In this document: piece after piece, positions 42,575 to 52,367 of the stretch
Layout of the letters: every line of letters starts with the position of its first letter
How positions within the stretch are numbered: the stretch's first letter is position 1
From: Acidicapsa ligni
Lineage (GTDB): Bacteria > Acidobacteriota > Terriglobia > Terriglobales > Acidobacteriaceae
Direction: 5' to 3'
DNA: 64,000 bases
NCBI RefSeq assembly: GCF_025685655.1
Contig: NZ_JAGSYG010000002.1
Location: forward strand, 248,001 to 312,000
Translations under genes and position numbers: made by a program
The notes under the pieces: generated by a model
Told to the model about the DNA's origin: nothing
The model's database searches: none
What the model saw: the letters and a program-made list of their open reading frames with translations, nothing else

Positions 42575-45500
42575 TCAGAAGAGTATCTTGAGCGAGAACT
42601 GCATGATACGCGGGCTCAAGGAGGAGGTTAGCTGTCCAAAGGCGCTGTCGGTCAGGCCCGAATCCGGCATGCCGAAATTGACGTTGTTGAAGGCGTTATA
42701 GAATTCGGCTCGGAATTGTGCCGATATGCCTTCCTTGATCGGGGTGTTCTTAAGCAAGGCCACGTCGGCATCGAAATATCGCGGTCCGCGCAGCACGTTC
42801 TTGCCGGAGTTTCCAAACGTTCCAATTGCATTTGCTGTAAAGGCGCTGGTGTTGAACCACTGCTGCACCAGTTGGGTGTGAGGCCGTCCTGTACTGAGAA
42901 TTGCTTTGCCGATGGTTGGCACAGTGAGGTCGGCGCGATCGTTGCCGATTCCGCTGAAGGCATTGTCGTCGTCGGCGTAGATGGTGAATGGGAAGCCGCT
43001 CAGCTCAGTCGCGATTCCACTCAGCTCCCACCCATTGACCAGTCTTCCCAGAGCTCCTGTCAGATTTGCGGTCGGAGGCCGGTAGCTTCCCGATAGTTTG
43101 AAGGTCTTGCTGATATCTCCCGTGTCGGGGCCATAGTCGAAGAAGCGGCCACAGGTACAGGTATTGCTGCCGGTTGGATTCTGATGACCGCCTGAGCCTC
43201 CGGGTCCAAAATCATCCAGCGTCTTGGCCCATGTGAAATTTGAGAGGAAGGCAAAGCCTTGCGAGAAGCGTTTCTCCAGCGTCAACTGAAGCGCGTTGTA
43301 GTTGCTGTGTACTTCTGAATCGAGTTCATACAGCGGGCCGAAGTTCGGATAAGGGCGGCGTTGCTGCGTGTTTGCCTCTGTGGATTGGCCCGGAATATAG
43401 GTGGCGGGATTCATGGCCAGCAACCCGGCCTCCTGATCGCCGGTTCCATTCAGGTGCGTGCCCTCGCTGCCCATGTAGGCCACGCGAGCCAGCCAGCTTT
43501 GGCCGAAGCCGTGTTCCAGCGTCAGGTTTTGAGTAAGCACCATGGGAAGACGGAAGTGCAAAGAGAAATAAGGATAGAGGGAGATGTCCTGCGGGAAGGT
43601 TGCGTTTGGCCCTGGATTGGACGGCCCGAACTCTGCGGGGAAGGGATTGGCGATGCCCGCGCTTCCGTATGGGTCGGATAGGTTCACATCCGTCAGACTT
43701 ACGATCGGAGCGAAGGGCGGAATGCCCACTACATCCTGAAATGCGACTGTGTTGGGCGATTCGTAGTAATAGCCGGCTCCGCCGCGCAGACTGGTCTTTC
43801 CATCCTGCGTAACTTTCAGCGCGAAGCCTAAACGCGGTCCGAAGTTCCAGGCATTATCGTCCATAGACGATTTGGGGCAGCCTGCGTCATGATGGCTGCC
43901 GCCGAAGAGCAGCCCGGCAGGCGCATTGGGAAAGCGCGTCGACTGCGCACCTGGCTGGAAGCAAGCAACACGTCCTTCGCTATCCGTGTAAGGAATGAAG
44001 GGATCCCAACGGAAGCCAGCGCTGATCGTAAGCCGAGAGTTGGCTCGCCAATCGTCCTGAACAAAGGCGCTCCAGTTGATACCGGTGAAGTTCAGATAGA
44101 GCCCGCCACCCTGATTCAGGGACGACAGAGCGCCGAGCAGGAAATCGGCCGTGTTGTCGCCTGAGAGACTGTTGGAGAATCCGAAGCTGCCATCTTCGGA
44201 GTACTCGTTCTGCATGGGGGTGTGAATGCGCAATGCTTCGCCGCCGAACTGGATTGCGTGCTTACCGCGAATCAGCGTAGCGGTTTCGCGCAGGGATTCG
44301 TCACCGCGCGTGAAGTTGCCGTAATGGCTGCCGTCAATGGCAAAGCCGCCGGATACGCTGAAGTCGATTCCGGGTCCCACACCTCCTCCGGAACTTGGAG
44401 GTTGGGCGATGTTTACTCCTGCCTGGTTCATGTTGAACGGGATGTTGGAGAGACTCTTGCCCACCTGGCTGGTGTAACCGAAATAACTGCTCATGAAGAA
44501 AGTGGGACTGATCGTATAAAGATCGACTACTCCCACGTTCTTGAGTGTCAGCTTCTGGGCGGGATTGGTATCGATTTCGAGCACGTTGCCGGAGGGCGGC
44601 GAAAAGATGGGGACGTTGAAGTCGGTTTCGAAATAGCGGGCGCTCAGGTGATGCTTGCCTACGTTGTAGTCCACCTTGGCCAGATACTCATTCGTATTCT
44701 GCACCAGGGGAGATCCGTTGAACGTCAGTTGTCGGCCGGGGCCATTGGGAAGAGGAATATGCTGCAACAGGTAGTTGGCGACCGGACTCAGACGGGACAG
44801 AGGAATCTGATTGTTGGCAAAGGGCGTTCCTGTTACGGGGTCGACTAACTGCGTGCCTGGTAACAAGTCAGAGAAGTCGCCTTGACGTTCGGCAAGCGTA
44901 GGCACAAATTGCACCTGGCCGTTATTGGTCGTGCTGGTTCGCGTGCCCTGGTACGATCCGAAATAAAATAGCCTGTTCTTCAGAATCGGACCGCCGATGC
45001 TGCCACCGAACTGATTTTGCTTCAATGGATCGGGCGACGTCGCGAAGTAGTTGCTCGCATCCAGAGCATAGTTGCGCAGGTATTCGAATGCGCTCCCATG
45101 AATCTTGTCCGTTCCGGATTTGCTCACGACATTGACGATCCCGCCAATCGCATTTCCATACGCCGCACTCATATTGTTGGTGTCGACATTGAACTCCTGC
45201 ACCGCGTCTGGATTGGGGAAGGGCAGATTGGCATTGATATACGGGTCGTTGAAATCTACGCCATCCAGCAGGTAGGAGACGCCGTTGGCTCCGCCGCCGT
45301 TGACCTTGGCATATTGCTCGCCTGGAAATGTGCCGCCTTCGCAACTCGCACCACAATTTTGCGTGCTGACATTGGTCGCACCGGGGATGAGAAAGACGAG
45401 TTGCTGCACCTGGCGCCCATTCAGGGGCAGGGAAGAAACATTCTGCTGGTTGATAAGCTGGCCTACGGTCGCAGACTCCGTTGTCACCAGGGATGCATCG

Positions 45501-45895
45501 GCGGTCACCGTCACCTGATCGCTCGCCGAACCCACCTGCAATTCGAAGTCGCTGGTTGCCGCCTGGCCGACCGCCAATACGATTCCCTTCTGCACGTAGG
45601 AAGAGTAACCCGCCATGCTAACGGTGATGTTGTAACTGCCCACCGGCAGACTGGGCAAGAGATACTGGCCAGAAGTCCCGGTCTTCACCGTCTGCTTATA
45701 GCCGGTCTGCACTTCCTGTGCCATTACGACGGCGCCTACAAGGGCTGCGCCGGACTTATCCAGAACTGTGCCGCTAAGGCGGGCTGTGGTGTACTGGGCC
45801 GTCGCGTGGATACTGCACAGAAACATCACGACGAGCACTGCGACAGTCATAGAAATGAAACCAGTAGAAAGCCGGTTTTTGTTGATCGCTATCAT
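42575..45895 (-). CDS. Oar-like TonB-dependent receptor with carboxypeptidase-like domain
   Basis: 1106 residues from ATG 45895, chosen for GGAGG 5 bp upstream and the signal peptide VAVLVVMFLCSIHATAQ. Then a CarboxypepD_reg-like domain (ARLSGTVLDKSGAALVGAVVMAQ, about 30-110), a plug with SSLPLNGRQVQQLVFLIPG and GVSYLLDGVDFNDPY, and a large barrel ending SPRIMQFSLKILF. This SusC-like/Oar class is abundant in Acidobacteria and imports glycans or other large substrates. First gene of the nagB cluster and divergent to a LacI regulator, so it is the likely outer-membrane importer for that amino sugar. Confidence 0.92.
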   Translation of the reverse strand: MIAINKNRLSTGFISMTVAVLVVMFLCSIHATAQYTTARLSGTVLDKSGAALVGAVVMAQEVQTGYKQTVKTGTSGQYLLPSLPVGSYNITVSMAGYSSYVQKGIVLAVGQAATSDFELQVGSASDQVTVTADASLVTTESATVGQLINQQNVSSLPLNGRQVQQLVFLIPGATNVSTQNCGASCEGGTFPGEQYAKVNGGGANGVSYLLDGVDFNDPYINANLPFPNPDAVQEFNVDTNNMSAAYGNAIGGIVNVVSKSGTDKIHGSAFEYLRNYALDASNYFATSPDPLKQNQFGGSIGGPILKNRLFYFGSYQGTRTSTTNNGQVQFVPTLAERQGDFSDLLPGTQLVDPVTGTPFANNQIPLSRLSPVANYLLQHIPLPNGPGRQLTFNGSPLVQNTNEYLAKVDYNVGKHHLSARYFETDFNVPIFSPPSGNVLEIDTNPAQKLTLKNVGVVDLYTISPTFFMSSYFGYTSQVGKSLSNIPFNMNQAGVNIAQPPSSGGGVGPGIDFSVSGGFAIDGSHYGNFTRGDESLRETATLIRGKHAIQFGGEALRIHTPMQNEYSEDGSFGFSNSLSGDNTADFLLGALSSLNQGGGLYLNFTGINWSAFVQDDWRANSRLTISAGFRWDPFIPYTDSEGRVACFQPGAQSTRFPNAPAGLLFGGSHHDAGCPKSSMDDNAWNFGPRLGFALKVTQDGKTSLRGGAGYYYESPNTVAFQDVVGIPPFAPIVSLTDVNLSDPYGSAGIANPFPAEFGPSNPGPNATFPQDISLYPYFSLHFRLPMVLTQNLTLEHGFGQSWLARVAYMGSEGTHLNGTGDQEAGLLAMNPATYIPGQSTEANTQQRRPYPNFGPLYELDSEVHSNYNALQLTLEKRFSQGFAFLSNFTWAKTLDDFGPGGSGGHQNPTGSNTCTCGRFFDYGPDTGDISKTFKLSGSYRPPTANLTGALGRLVNGWELSGIATELSGFPFTIYADDDNAFSGIGNDRADLTVPTIGKAILSTGRPHTQLVQQWFNTSAFTANAIGTFGNSGKNVLRGPRYFDADVALLKNTPIKEGISAQFRAEFYNAFNNVNFGMPDSGLTDSAFGQLTSSLSPRIMQFSLKILF

Positions 45896-46193
45896 CTTTG
45901 CCTCCGAAGGATATGTTTCCTGCAAGTTCTTACTGCTTTCGCCACAGTCATCAGCGAGCGGTGAGACAAAAGCTCTCCCTGCGCGCAGGCGTACTGCTTT
46001 GCGCGTCAACAATTACGTCAAATGACCTAATGCCCGGCGGGCTGGATTTCAGCACCGCTTATTCGGTCGATGGATATGGATCTGCGATGAGTATGAAAAC
46101 GAAAACTGCGTCCCGGGAGATGGGAAATTAGTGCGTGGAGTCTTGCAATGAACGGAGATTAGCACGGAAAATTACAGAATTGCAATGAAATAT

Positions 46194-46232
46194 TTTCTTA
46201 ATTGTAAGAAATTTTTCTCAAATATTTCTTAC
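46194..46232. promoter_or_regulatory. AT-rich inverted repeats between the TonB and LacI genes
   Basis: GTAAGAAAT (46204-46212) and ATTTCTTAC (46224-46232) form a perfect 9-bp dyad. A third half-site, TTTCTTA (46194-46200), also pairs with TAAGAAA (46205-46211). They lie in the 682-bp gap between the divergent genes and are candidate operators, though short-spaced LacI palindromes usually have CG at the centre. Nothing else was found in 45906-46577. Confidence 0.45.
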
Positions 46233-46577
46233 TCAGTCCCGACGTTCAAGGCAAAGGAAAACTATTATCCTGGAATCTTTCATTCCCACAATCCGTTTGC
46301 GGATTGTTCCTTCAACTTGTAAAGCATTCTTTTAATTCATCTTATCGGATAATTTCATTGCGTCCGCAGAGGCTTACTGACAATTCGCTTGAGGCCGACG
46401 GGACCGGGATGAGGCAATCATTGCCTGTCGTGAAAATTTTCTGTATGGTGGAGGCTGCAGTGTTGAGTGCGTCCGAAACGGTGGATTTTACCCGTGCTTG
46501 TATCCGGATGGTTGGGTATGGGAGAAAAATCGGCCGAGTCGAATCGAAATGAGACCGTTGCAGGGATACAGACCTGA

Positions 46578-47654
46578 ATGACTGATAAAGATTCCCGAAA
46601 AAGCAAATTAGGTCTCAAGGAGATTGCCTCTACTGCGCAGGTCAGCATCGCTACCGTCTCCCGCGTTCTAAATGGAAGCAATCGCGTCGATCCTGCCATT
46701 CGCAAAAGCGTGCTGGCTGCAGCCGCAGAACTAGACATCGACCTGACGGAACGAAACAAGACCAAGGCCCTGGCGTTTTTGCTCAGCAACCGGCCTACCC
46801 AGCACGTTTTCCACTCGAATATTCTTCTTGGCGCCGAAGCTTATTGTGGTTCAAGCGGGTGGGAACTGGTCTTTCAATCCTCGCATTATCCGAATCAGAT
46901 TCCGGGAAAAGAGCTCCACTTGCCGAAGGTAGTGCAGCGCCGGGACATCGTGCGCGGCGTGATTCTGGCGGGCACGAACTCTCCCAATCTACTTGAATTG
47001 CTGACCTCGCAACGGATTCCCTTTGTCGTGCTGGGCAACAACGTGATGGGCGAGCTGGAGCAGCCTCAATACGATGTAGTTTTCTCGGACGACATTTGCG
47101 GCGGACAGGATATGACCCGCTACCTGATCAGCCTGGGGCATCGTCACATCTGGTTTGTGGGCAATATTCGACTTCCCTGGTTTGCGCGCTGCTACGAAGG
47201 TTATTGCCGGGCTATGGATGAGGCTGGATTGCAAGCCCGCTTCAGCACCATCGACTCGGAAGATGAAACCGACATTGGATATCTGGGCACCAAGTCGCTC
47301 CTCGCCAAAGGCGAGCCGGTGACTGCCATCTTCGCCGGTAACGACCCCACGGCGCATGGTGTCTATAAAGCGCTACGCGATAGCGGCCGGGAGATTCCGG
47401 ACGATGTTAGCGTGGTGGGCTGTGACGATACTGTCGGGTGCTGGTTGTATCCTGCCCTGACAACTATCCGGGAGTTCCCTGAACAACTGGGCAGGAAGAT
47501 GGTTGAATTGCTCATCAATCGGATTCTCGATCCGAATCAAGACCGGCAGCAGGTGATTCTTCCTACTGAGATCGTCAAGCGGGATTCGTGCCGTCCAATT
47601 TCCCCCACTGAAAATGTTTCCGCAGAGCCCCGTCTTCAGGACACGATGATTTAG
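46578..47654 (+). CDS. LacI family transcriptional regulator
   Basis: 358 residues. The N-terminal helix-turn-helix is GLKEIASTAQVSIATVSRVLNGSNRVDPAIRKSVLAAA, typical of LacI/GalR. The periplasmic-binding-protein-like sensor domain carries FAGNDPTAHGVYKALRDSGREIPDDVSVVGCDD. It is divergent from the TonB-nagB-Gfo-esterase-MFS cluster and very probably controls it, with a phosphorylated or free amino sugar as effector. The C-terminal tail extends about 20 residues past the usual end. Confidence 0.92.
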   Translation: MTDKDSRKSKLGLKEIASTAQVSIATVSRVLNGSNRVDPAIRKSVLAAAAELDIDLTERNKTKALAFLLSNRPTQHVFHSNILLGAEAYCGSSGWELVFQSSHYPNQIPGKELHLPKVVQRRDIVRGVILAGTNSPNLLELLTSQRIPFVVLGNNVMGELEQPQYDVVFSDDICGGQDMTRYLISLGHRHIWFVGNIRLPWFARCYEGYCRAMDEAGLQARFSTIDSEDETDIGYLGTKSLLAKGEPVTAIFAGNDPTAHGVYKALRDSGREIPDDVSVVGCDDTVGCWLYPALTTIREFPEQLGRKMVELLINRILDPNQDRQQVILPTEIVKRDSCRPISPTENVSAEPRLQDTMI

Positions 47655-48191
47655 ATTTAGGCTGCATCAACCCTAGAGTTCCCCTGCCAAGCGGTGTCTA
47701 TGAAGGCGCCAAGGCCTCATTCTTACCCTCTTCGCTTCAACTCGTCCACCGCCAGTCGTCATCGTGGCGAACAGCAGATACGAGTGCGTCTGCCATGCGA
47801 CGGGGATCTCCATTGTTTAGCTCGTGTACGAGTTAAGACCGAGTGAAGACTGGAGGTTCGCGATAAATCCTCTTGCTACTCATCTCCCGCATTCTTTCGT
47901 GTCTCGGTAGACTAACGCAGAAAAGATACCTTTCCGTTCTGTGGCGTGGTGAAACTGGCAACCGGTCACGGTGATCTCGCGAGCGCTTTCGGTCGGAGAC
48001 TTTCCGGCCCGTCGTCACTTCCACCGCGCTGACTGTTAATTGCAAGGTCCGCCCAGCGGAGGAATTACTGACGATGACGGCGTTTATCGGTACTTACTTT
48101 TAGGACACACGACTCCGCGTCATTAGCGGCTCGTCGCATCGTATATTCACGAGCTTTTGAGAACGGCGCACGCTATCGTATTCTTCCGAGT
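47655..48191. other. Gap without a supported gene
   Basis: About 540 bp with no convincing gene. At 48071-48097 it holds the motif GACGATGACGGCGTTTATCG and following bases, repeated in similar form at 49094 upstream of the NIPSNAP gene. Confidence 0.45.
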
Positions 48192-48986
48192 ATGCGTTTG
48201 AAGGCTTTACTTCCCATGATGGCAACGCTGCTTTCTGCGGTTTGTTACGGGCAGGTAGTCTCCAATGGAGACAGGCAGATTGTTAGCTCGGCTCGTGCTC
48301 GGTACTACAACCTTGAGGCAGCTGGGTTCCAATCACTCTCCTGTGCTGTGAATTTTGATTTCTCTACAGTACCCCAGATACCTTCGGCCAATGACGAAGC
48401 TACGCGGAAGCTCATTCAGCAAACGAGCTTCAGTTTGACCCTAGACAGAAATGGCCCAAGGGTTGAGCACAAATTTCCCGCCGGTTCACCAGAAGCGGCA
48501 AAGCAACAGGCGGCACCAGCCACCAATCTTCTGACTTCGCTAATTGGAGGCATCTTTCAGACGTGGCCTACAAAAGGCTTGCACGGTCCCATTCCACCAT
48601 TTGACTCTCAGATAGCAAGCGTCGCTCGAACGCCTGACGGCTACCTTTTTGGTCTCAGGGTGCCCGGGGCACCTATTCAAGTCTCGACGGACAAAAATTA
48701 TCTAGTGACGACGATCACTAGCATTGGCGGAAAGATCACAGAGCATCCTGACTACGCGCCTAGCCCCGATGGGATGGTGTTTGTCGGAAACGATGCAACA
48801 GACGACTCTGAGCCCTATGGGCAAGTTGCAGTAAAGTACGAACTTGGCCTCTCCGTCATCAATGGACTGAGGTTGCCAACGTCTGTAAGGCTGCGAGTGA
48901 ACGAAAACATCGATGTGAAGTTTGTTCTGGCAGACTGTTCAGTTAAAAAAGCGATGGTCGTGCCTGTTCTTCCTCCACCGTCTTGA
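48192..48986 (+). CDS. Secreted protein of unknown function
   Basis: 264 residues with signal peptide (ALLPMMATLLSAVCYGQ). The mature sequence starts SARARYYNLEAAGFQSLSCAVNFDF and continues as mixed alpha/beta without motifs I know. Two cysteines (SLSCAV, LADCSV) could form a disulfide. It ends in a proline-rich VVPVLPPPS. No close partner; the NIPSNAP gene follows 174 bp later. Intact gene, unknown role. Confidence 0.6.
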   Translation: MRLKALLPMMATLLSAVCYGQVVSNGDRQIVSSARARYYNLEAAGFQSLSCAVNFDFSTVPQIPSANDEATRKLIQQTSFSLTLDRNGPRVEHKFPAGSPEAAKQQAAPATNLLTSLIGGIFQTWPTKGLHGPIPPFDSQIASVARTPDGYLFGLRVPGAPIQVSTDKNYLVTTITSIGGKITEHPDYAPSPDGMVFVGNDATDDSEPYGQVAVKYELGLSVINGLRLPTSVRLRVNENIDVKFVLADCSVKKAMVVPVLPPPS

Positions 48987-49160
48987 TAGGGCGGTTAGAG
49001 GCCTTCATCTCTTGAAAGGATGGATACGATTAGCGTCGACGCCCGTTTCACTATTCCTCATAAGTCTACTTATCGTCAATCATCGGCCAACCGACGGGAA
49101 CGGCGTTTATCGTTACTTGAGGCTCAATTTCTCAGAAGGTGTACGACCGGGGATTTTAAT

Positions 49161-49640
49161 GTGAATAAGATAAACGTTTCGGTGCGCCATTGGTGCGCTA
49201 CTGTGCTTCGTTTCGTGTCCGTGGCATCTCTTTTCTTCCTTGCGGGGATGGCGTTCCAATCCAACCGTTCGAGTGCTCATTCCGTCGAGGCCGCTTCAAC
49301 ACATCTTTACGAGCTCATGGTGTACCACGCACTTCCGGGCAAAGCATCAGACCTCGAATCTGTCTTTAAGGGCGTTTCCGGACTGCAAGACAAACATGGC
49401 TTGAGAGCTGTTGGCTATTGGATTCCGAAGTCCGAAGATCCTGCATGGCAGAACACCTTTGTGTATCTGCTGGATCACTCAGACCGTGAGTCTGCAGAGA
49501 AGAACTGGCAGGCTCTCCATGCCGATCCTCTCTTTACTCCCTTCCGTCAAGCTGCTATCCCGCTGATCCGCCAAAAAGATGGCGAATATTTAGTGGACGA
49601 GGTGTACATGAGCCCCACATCGTACTCCGCATCGAAATGA
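49161..49640 (+). CDS. NIPSNAP family protein with N-terminal membrane anchor/signal
   Basis: 159 residues from GTG 49161; longer in-frame starts upstream would bury the hydrophobic segment FVSVASLFFLAGMAF. The NIPSNAP (dimeric alpha-beta barrel) domain reads LYELMVYHALPGKASDLESVFKG, GLRAVGYWIPKSEDPAWQNTFVYLLDH and NWQALHADPLFTPFR. Function of bacterial NIPSNAP proteins is not settled; small-molecule binding or oxidation is proposed for the fold. Stop and the next start overlap (ATGA), so it is coupled to an SGNH hydrolase. Confidence 0.8.
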   Translation: MNKINVSVRHWCATVLRFVSVASLFFLAGMAFQSNRSSAHSVEAASTHLYELMVYHALPGKASDLESVFKGVSGLQDKHGLRAVGYWIPKSEDPAWQNTFVYLLDHSDRESAEKNWQALHADPLFTPFRQAAIPLIRQKDGEYLVDEVYMSPTSYSASK

Positions 49641-50950
49641 AGATCAGCCGTCGAACCTTCTTTTCCAGTCAAAGCATGACTCTGGCAAGGGCAGCGGCAG
49701 CGGCTTTGCTCGTGTTGAACACATATTCAGCTACCTGTCAGCATCGCGATTGGATCGCGACCTGGACGGCAAGTCCTGAAGCCGCGGACCCCGATCCTGA
49801 CGATGCGTTGCTCAATCTGAACGACCAGACGGTCAGAGAGCGAGCGCGCGTCTCCGTCGGCGGTCGGCAAGTCCGAATTGTGCTTTCCAATGAATATGGA
49901 AGCGCTCCGCTCATGTTGGGCCGTGTCAGTGTTGGCATTGCACGCAACAAAGCTGCAGTAGTCTCCAGATCGCTTCGAGGAGTCACATTCGATGGCAAAG
50001 ACAAAATCAGTATCGCGGCAGGAGCGACCGCAACGAGTGACCCCGTGGACCTGCGCGTGGAGAGTGACACAGAACTTGTCGTCAGTCTGTACATTCCTGA
50101 GCCGGTTATAGGGGTTACCTGGCATTCGCTGGCCATGAAGCAGGCAGCCATCTCGAAGCATGGCGATCACACGCGGGATACGATTGTGGAGACGAACAAA
50201 ACTTCCGATAGTTCGGTCTTTCTCAAACAGGTATTGGTTCCCAGCCACCCACGACTAAAAGTTATTGTTGCGTTTGGCGACTCGATCGTCGACGGCGATA
50301 AAAGCACTCCCGAAGAGGACAATGGCTGGCCGCACGACCTGTTCAAGCGGCTTCTTGCGAGCGGCGACATGCATTACTCGGTAGTCAATGAGGGCATCGC
50401 CGGTAACCGGCTTTTGAAAGACGGCCCCTTCGCTAGTCTTGGCGCCTCCGGTCTCTCTCGCTTTCAGCGGGATGCCCTGGATGTGCCGGGCGTTACAGAT
50501 ATCGTGCTCTTGGAAGGTACTAACGACATTGGATTTCCAGAGGCGAAACTACATGACCTCCTTCTAGCCCCCGCTAAGGACGCCCCGACAGCGGAAGACA
50601 TCATCCGTGCGTACAGGCAGATCATTGCAGAATCACATGCTCGGGGAATCCGGGTGATCGGTTGCACCATCATGCCAACAGAAGGTGCCGCCATTGCCAA
50701 CTATCATACGGACACCAAGGAGCATACTCGCCAAGCTATCAATGATTGGATTCGGACCAGCAGAGCGTTCGATGCAGTGATCGATTTCGATGCTGTAATG
50801 CGCGACCCGGAGCAACCGATCCGCTTGAATCCGCGTTTTGCATCTGACGACCATCTTCATCCAAATGCTATGGGCTATCAAAAGATGGCGGACGCTATCG
50901 ACCTTTCCCTGTTGAGACGAGGCGGAAGAAGTATCGCGGCGGATAGGTAA
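49637..50950 (+). CDS. Secreted SGNH/GDSL hydrolase
   Basis: 437 residues. An RR-type N-terminus (KISRRTFFSSQSMTLARAAAAALLV) suggests a Tat or Sec signal. A beta-rich domain (about 40-195) precedes the SGNH domain with block I FGDSIVDGDKS, block II Gly in NEGIAGNRLL, block III GTNDIG, and block V DDHLHPNAMGY; the catalytic Ser, Gly, Asn and His are all present. Such enzymes deacetylate or de-esterify polysaccharides or lipids. Coupled to the NIPSNAP gene by a 4-bp overlap. Confidence 0.92.
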   Translation: MKISRRTFFSSQSMTLARAAAAALLVLNTYSATCQHRDWIATWTASPEAADPDPDDALLNLNDQTVRERARVSVGGRQVRIVLSNEYGSAPLMLGRVSVGIARNKAAVVSRSLRGVTFDGKDKISIAAGATATSDPVDLRVESDTELVVSLYIPEPVIGVTWHSLAMKQAAISKHGDHTRDTIVETNKTSDSSVFLKQVLVPSHPRLKVIVAFGDSIVDGDKSTPEEDNGWPHDLFKRLLASGDMHYSVVNEGIAGNRLLKDGPFASLGASGLSRFQRDALDVPGVTDIVLLEGTNDIGFPEAKLHDLLLAPAKDAPTAEDIIRAYRQIIAESHARGIRVIGCTIMPTEGAAIANYHTDTKEHTRQAINDWIRTSRAFDAVIDFDAVMRDPEQPIRLNPRFASDDHLHPNAMGYQKMADAIDLSLLRRGGRSIAADR

Positions 50951-51176
50951 CGATAATGTATGGTCCGCCGCAGGACTGCAAGGGAAAAGCTGCGAGCGAG
51001 AAGACGAGTCTGCGGCAATGTATTCGGCCTTTGGTTGGAGATATCTCTCCTGGCCATGATGAGTTCCGCTGCGTGCCTGTCCTTATAAGTCGGTCGGTCG
51101 TTGGAGACCATTCTCGGTACCAGGTTGAAGGCACGCCGTTGTGACTGTTCTTTCGTCGTTGCTGTTCCTGTGCAGA

Positions 51177-52367
51177 CTTCGGTGGGTAAGCTCTAAATCT
51201 GTCGGTGTAGCGCCGTTACCGGCCCGTTCAAACTACTGAGACGCTCGGTTGTGGCCTGTAGTCTTGTCCGCTCGATAGAACGGCCCATGCGATGCGTGCC
51301 AGCTTGTTCGCCATGGCAACCACGACGACGTTCTTAGGCGCTCTGGCGTCCAATCGATCCAGCCAGGGTCCGATGGGCGCTCGATCTCGCTTGATCCTCA
51401 ACACCGCAGCTCGTGCGCCATGGATCAGAACCTTGCGCAGATAGACGTTGCCCCGCTTGCTGATGCCGAGCAGCTTCGCCTTGCCTCCGGTGGAATACTG
51501 CCGGGGTACGACACCGAGCCATGCAGCGAAATCTCGTCCTTTACGGAAAGCAGTTCCGTTGCCGATAGCCGCCACAATGGCTGTTGCCACGATCGGCCCG
51601 ATGCCCGGAATCTGACGGATGCGAGTGCAACCCGCGTCTGCATCGGAGATGCGCTCCAACTGCTTGGTAAGTTCCAAGACCTGCAGTTCAACCGTCTTCC
51701 ACTCACTCCACAGCATGTCGATGAGGTGGCGCATCTGCGGTGTCAGATCTGCTTCTGCGTTCTCGAGGATGTCTGCCATGGCGGCCTTGAGCTTCGCTGG
51801 CGTCTGGGCAAACACCATCCCGCGTTCGAGCAGGAAGGCCCTCAACTGGTTGATGACGGCCGTGCGTCGCGAGATCAGCCGGTCGCGCACGCGGTGGATC
51901 GCCTGAAGGTCTAGCTGGTCGTCCGTCTTGATCGGAACGAACCGCATGTTCTTGCGTTCGACGGCTTCAGCGATGGCCTCGGCGTCCACGAAGTCGTTCT
52001 TGTTGGACTTCACGAAGGGCTTCACAAACTGCGCAGGAATCAGGCGCACATCGTGGCCTTGCTTCCGCAAGGCCCTCCCGAGAAAGTGCGCTCCGGAACA
52101 AGCTTCCAGACCGATCAGAGAAGTCTGCATGTTCGCCGTGTATGTCAGCAACTGGCGTTGTGTGAACTTCTTCTTCACAAGCACCTTGCCCGCTGCGCCG
52201 AGCGCCACAAGGTGAAAGGTAGTCTTGCCCAGGTCGATGCCAACGGAATGTATCTGCATAGCGATGATCCTCCTTGTCAGAAGCTGCTTCTACGATCCTC
52301 CTGCTCACGCAGGAGAATCAAGCGGCGGACCATCTCATTGGTCGGCTTGTCGGTGGTGGGCTCTAAC
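51177..52367 (-). mobile_element. IS110-family insertion sequence
   Basis: One transposase gene flanked by similar direct 20-bp blocks, CTTCGGTGGGTAAGCTCTAA at 51177-51196 and CTTGTCGGTGGTGGGCTCTAA at 52347-52367. These may mark the element ends. IS110 elements lack long inverted repeats and target duplications and use a guide (bridge) RNA encoded in a non-coding end. The roughly 110 bp (or more) before the transposase start hold a CTCCTGC-GTGA-GCAGGAG hairpin (52299-52316), a possible part of such RNA. Exact ends are uncertain. Confidence 0.7.
51228..52259 (-). CDS. IS110-family transposase (DEDD plus Ser)
   Basis: 343 residues. The RuvC-like DEDD domain shows Asp9 (VGIDLGK), Glu52 (GLEACSG), Asp89 and Asp92 (NDFVDAEAIAEA). 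The C-terminal Tnp_20 domain has IPGIGPIVATAIVAAIG and the catalytic serine in RQYSTGGKAKLLGISKRGN. All catalytic positions are intact and the frame is open, so it may be active. The family catalyses RNA-guided recombination of a circular intermediate into a target site. Confidence 0.95.
   Translation of the reverse strand: MQIHSVGIDLGKTTFHLVALGAAGKVLVKKKFTQRQLLTYTANMQTSLIGLEACSGAHFLGRALRKQGHDVRLIPAQFVKPFVKSNKNDFVDAEAIAEAVERKNMRFVPIKTDDQLDLQAIHRVRDRLISRRTAVINQLRAFLLERGMVFAQTPAKLKAAMADILENAEADLTPQMRHLIDMLWSEWKTVELQVLELTKQLERISDADAGCTRIRQIPGIGPIVATAIVAAIGNGTAFRKGRDFAAWLGVVPRQYSTGGKAKLLGISKRGNVYLRKVLIHGARAAVLRIKRDRAPIGPWLDRLDARAPKNVVVVAMANKLARIAWAVLSSGQDYRPQPSVSVV

Noticed and set aside
46304-46552. 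Small plus-strand frame before the LacI gene
   Set aside because: Probably leader DNA; no start signal or recognisable protein.
47833-48045. Minus-strand frame of 70 codons
   Set aside because: No support in composition or context.
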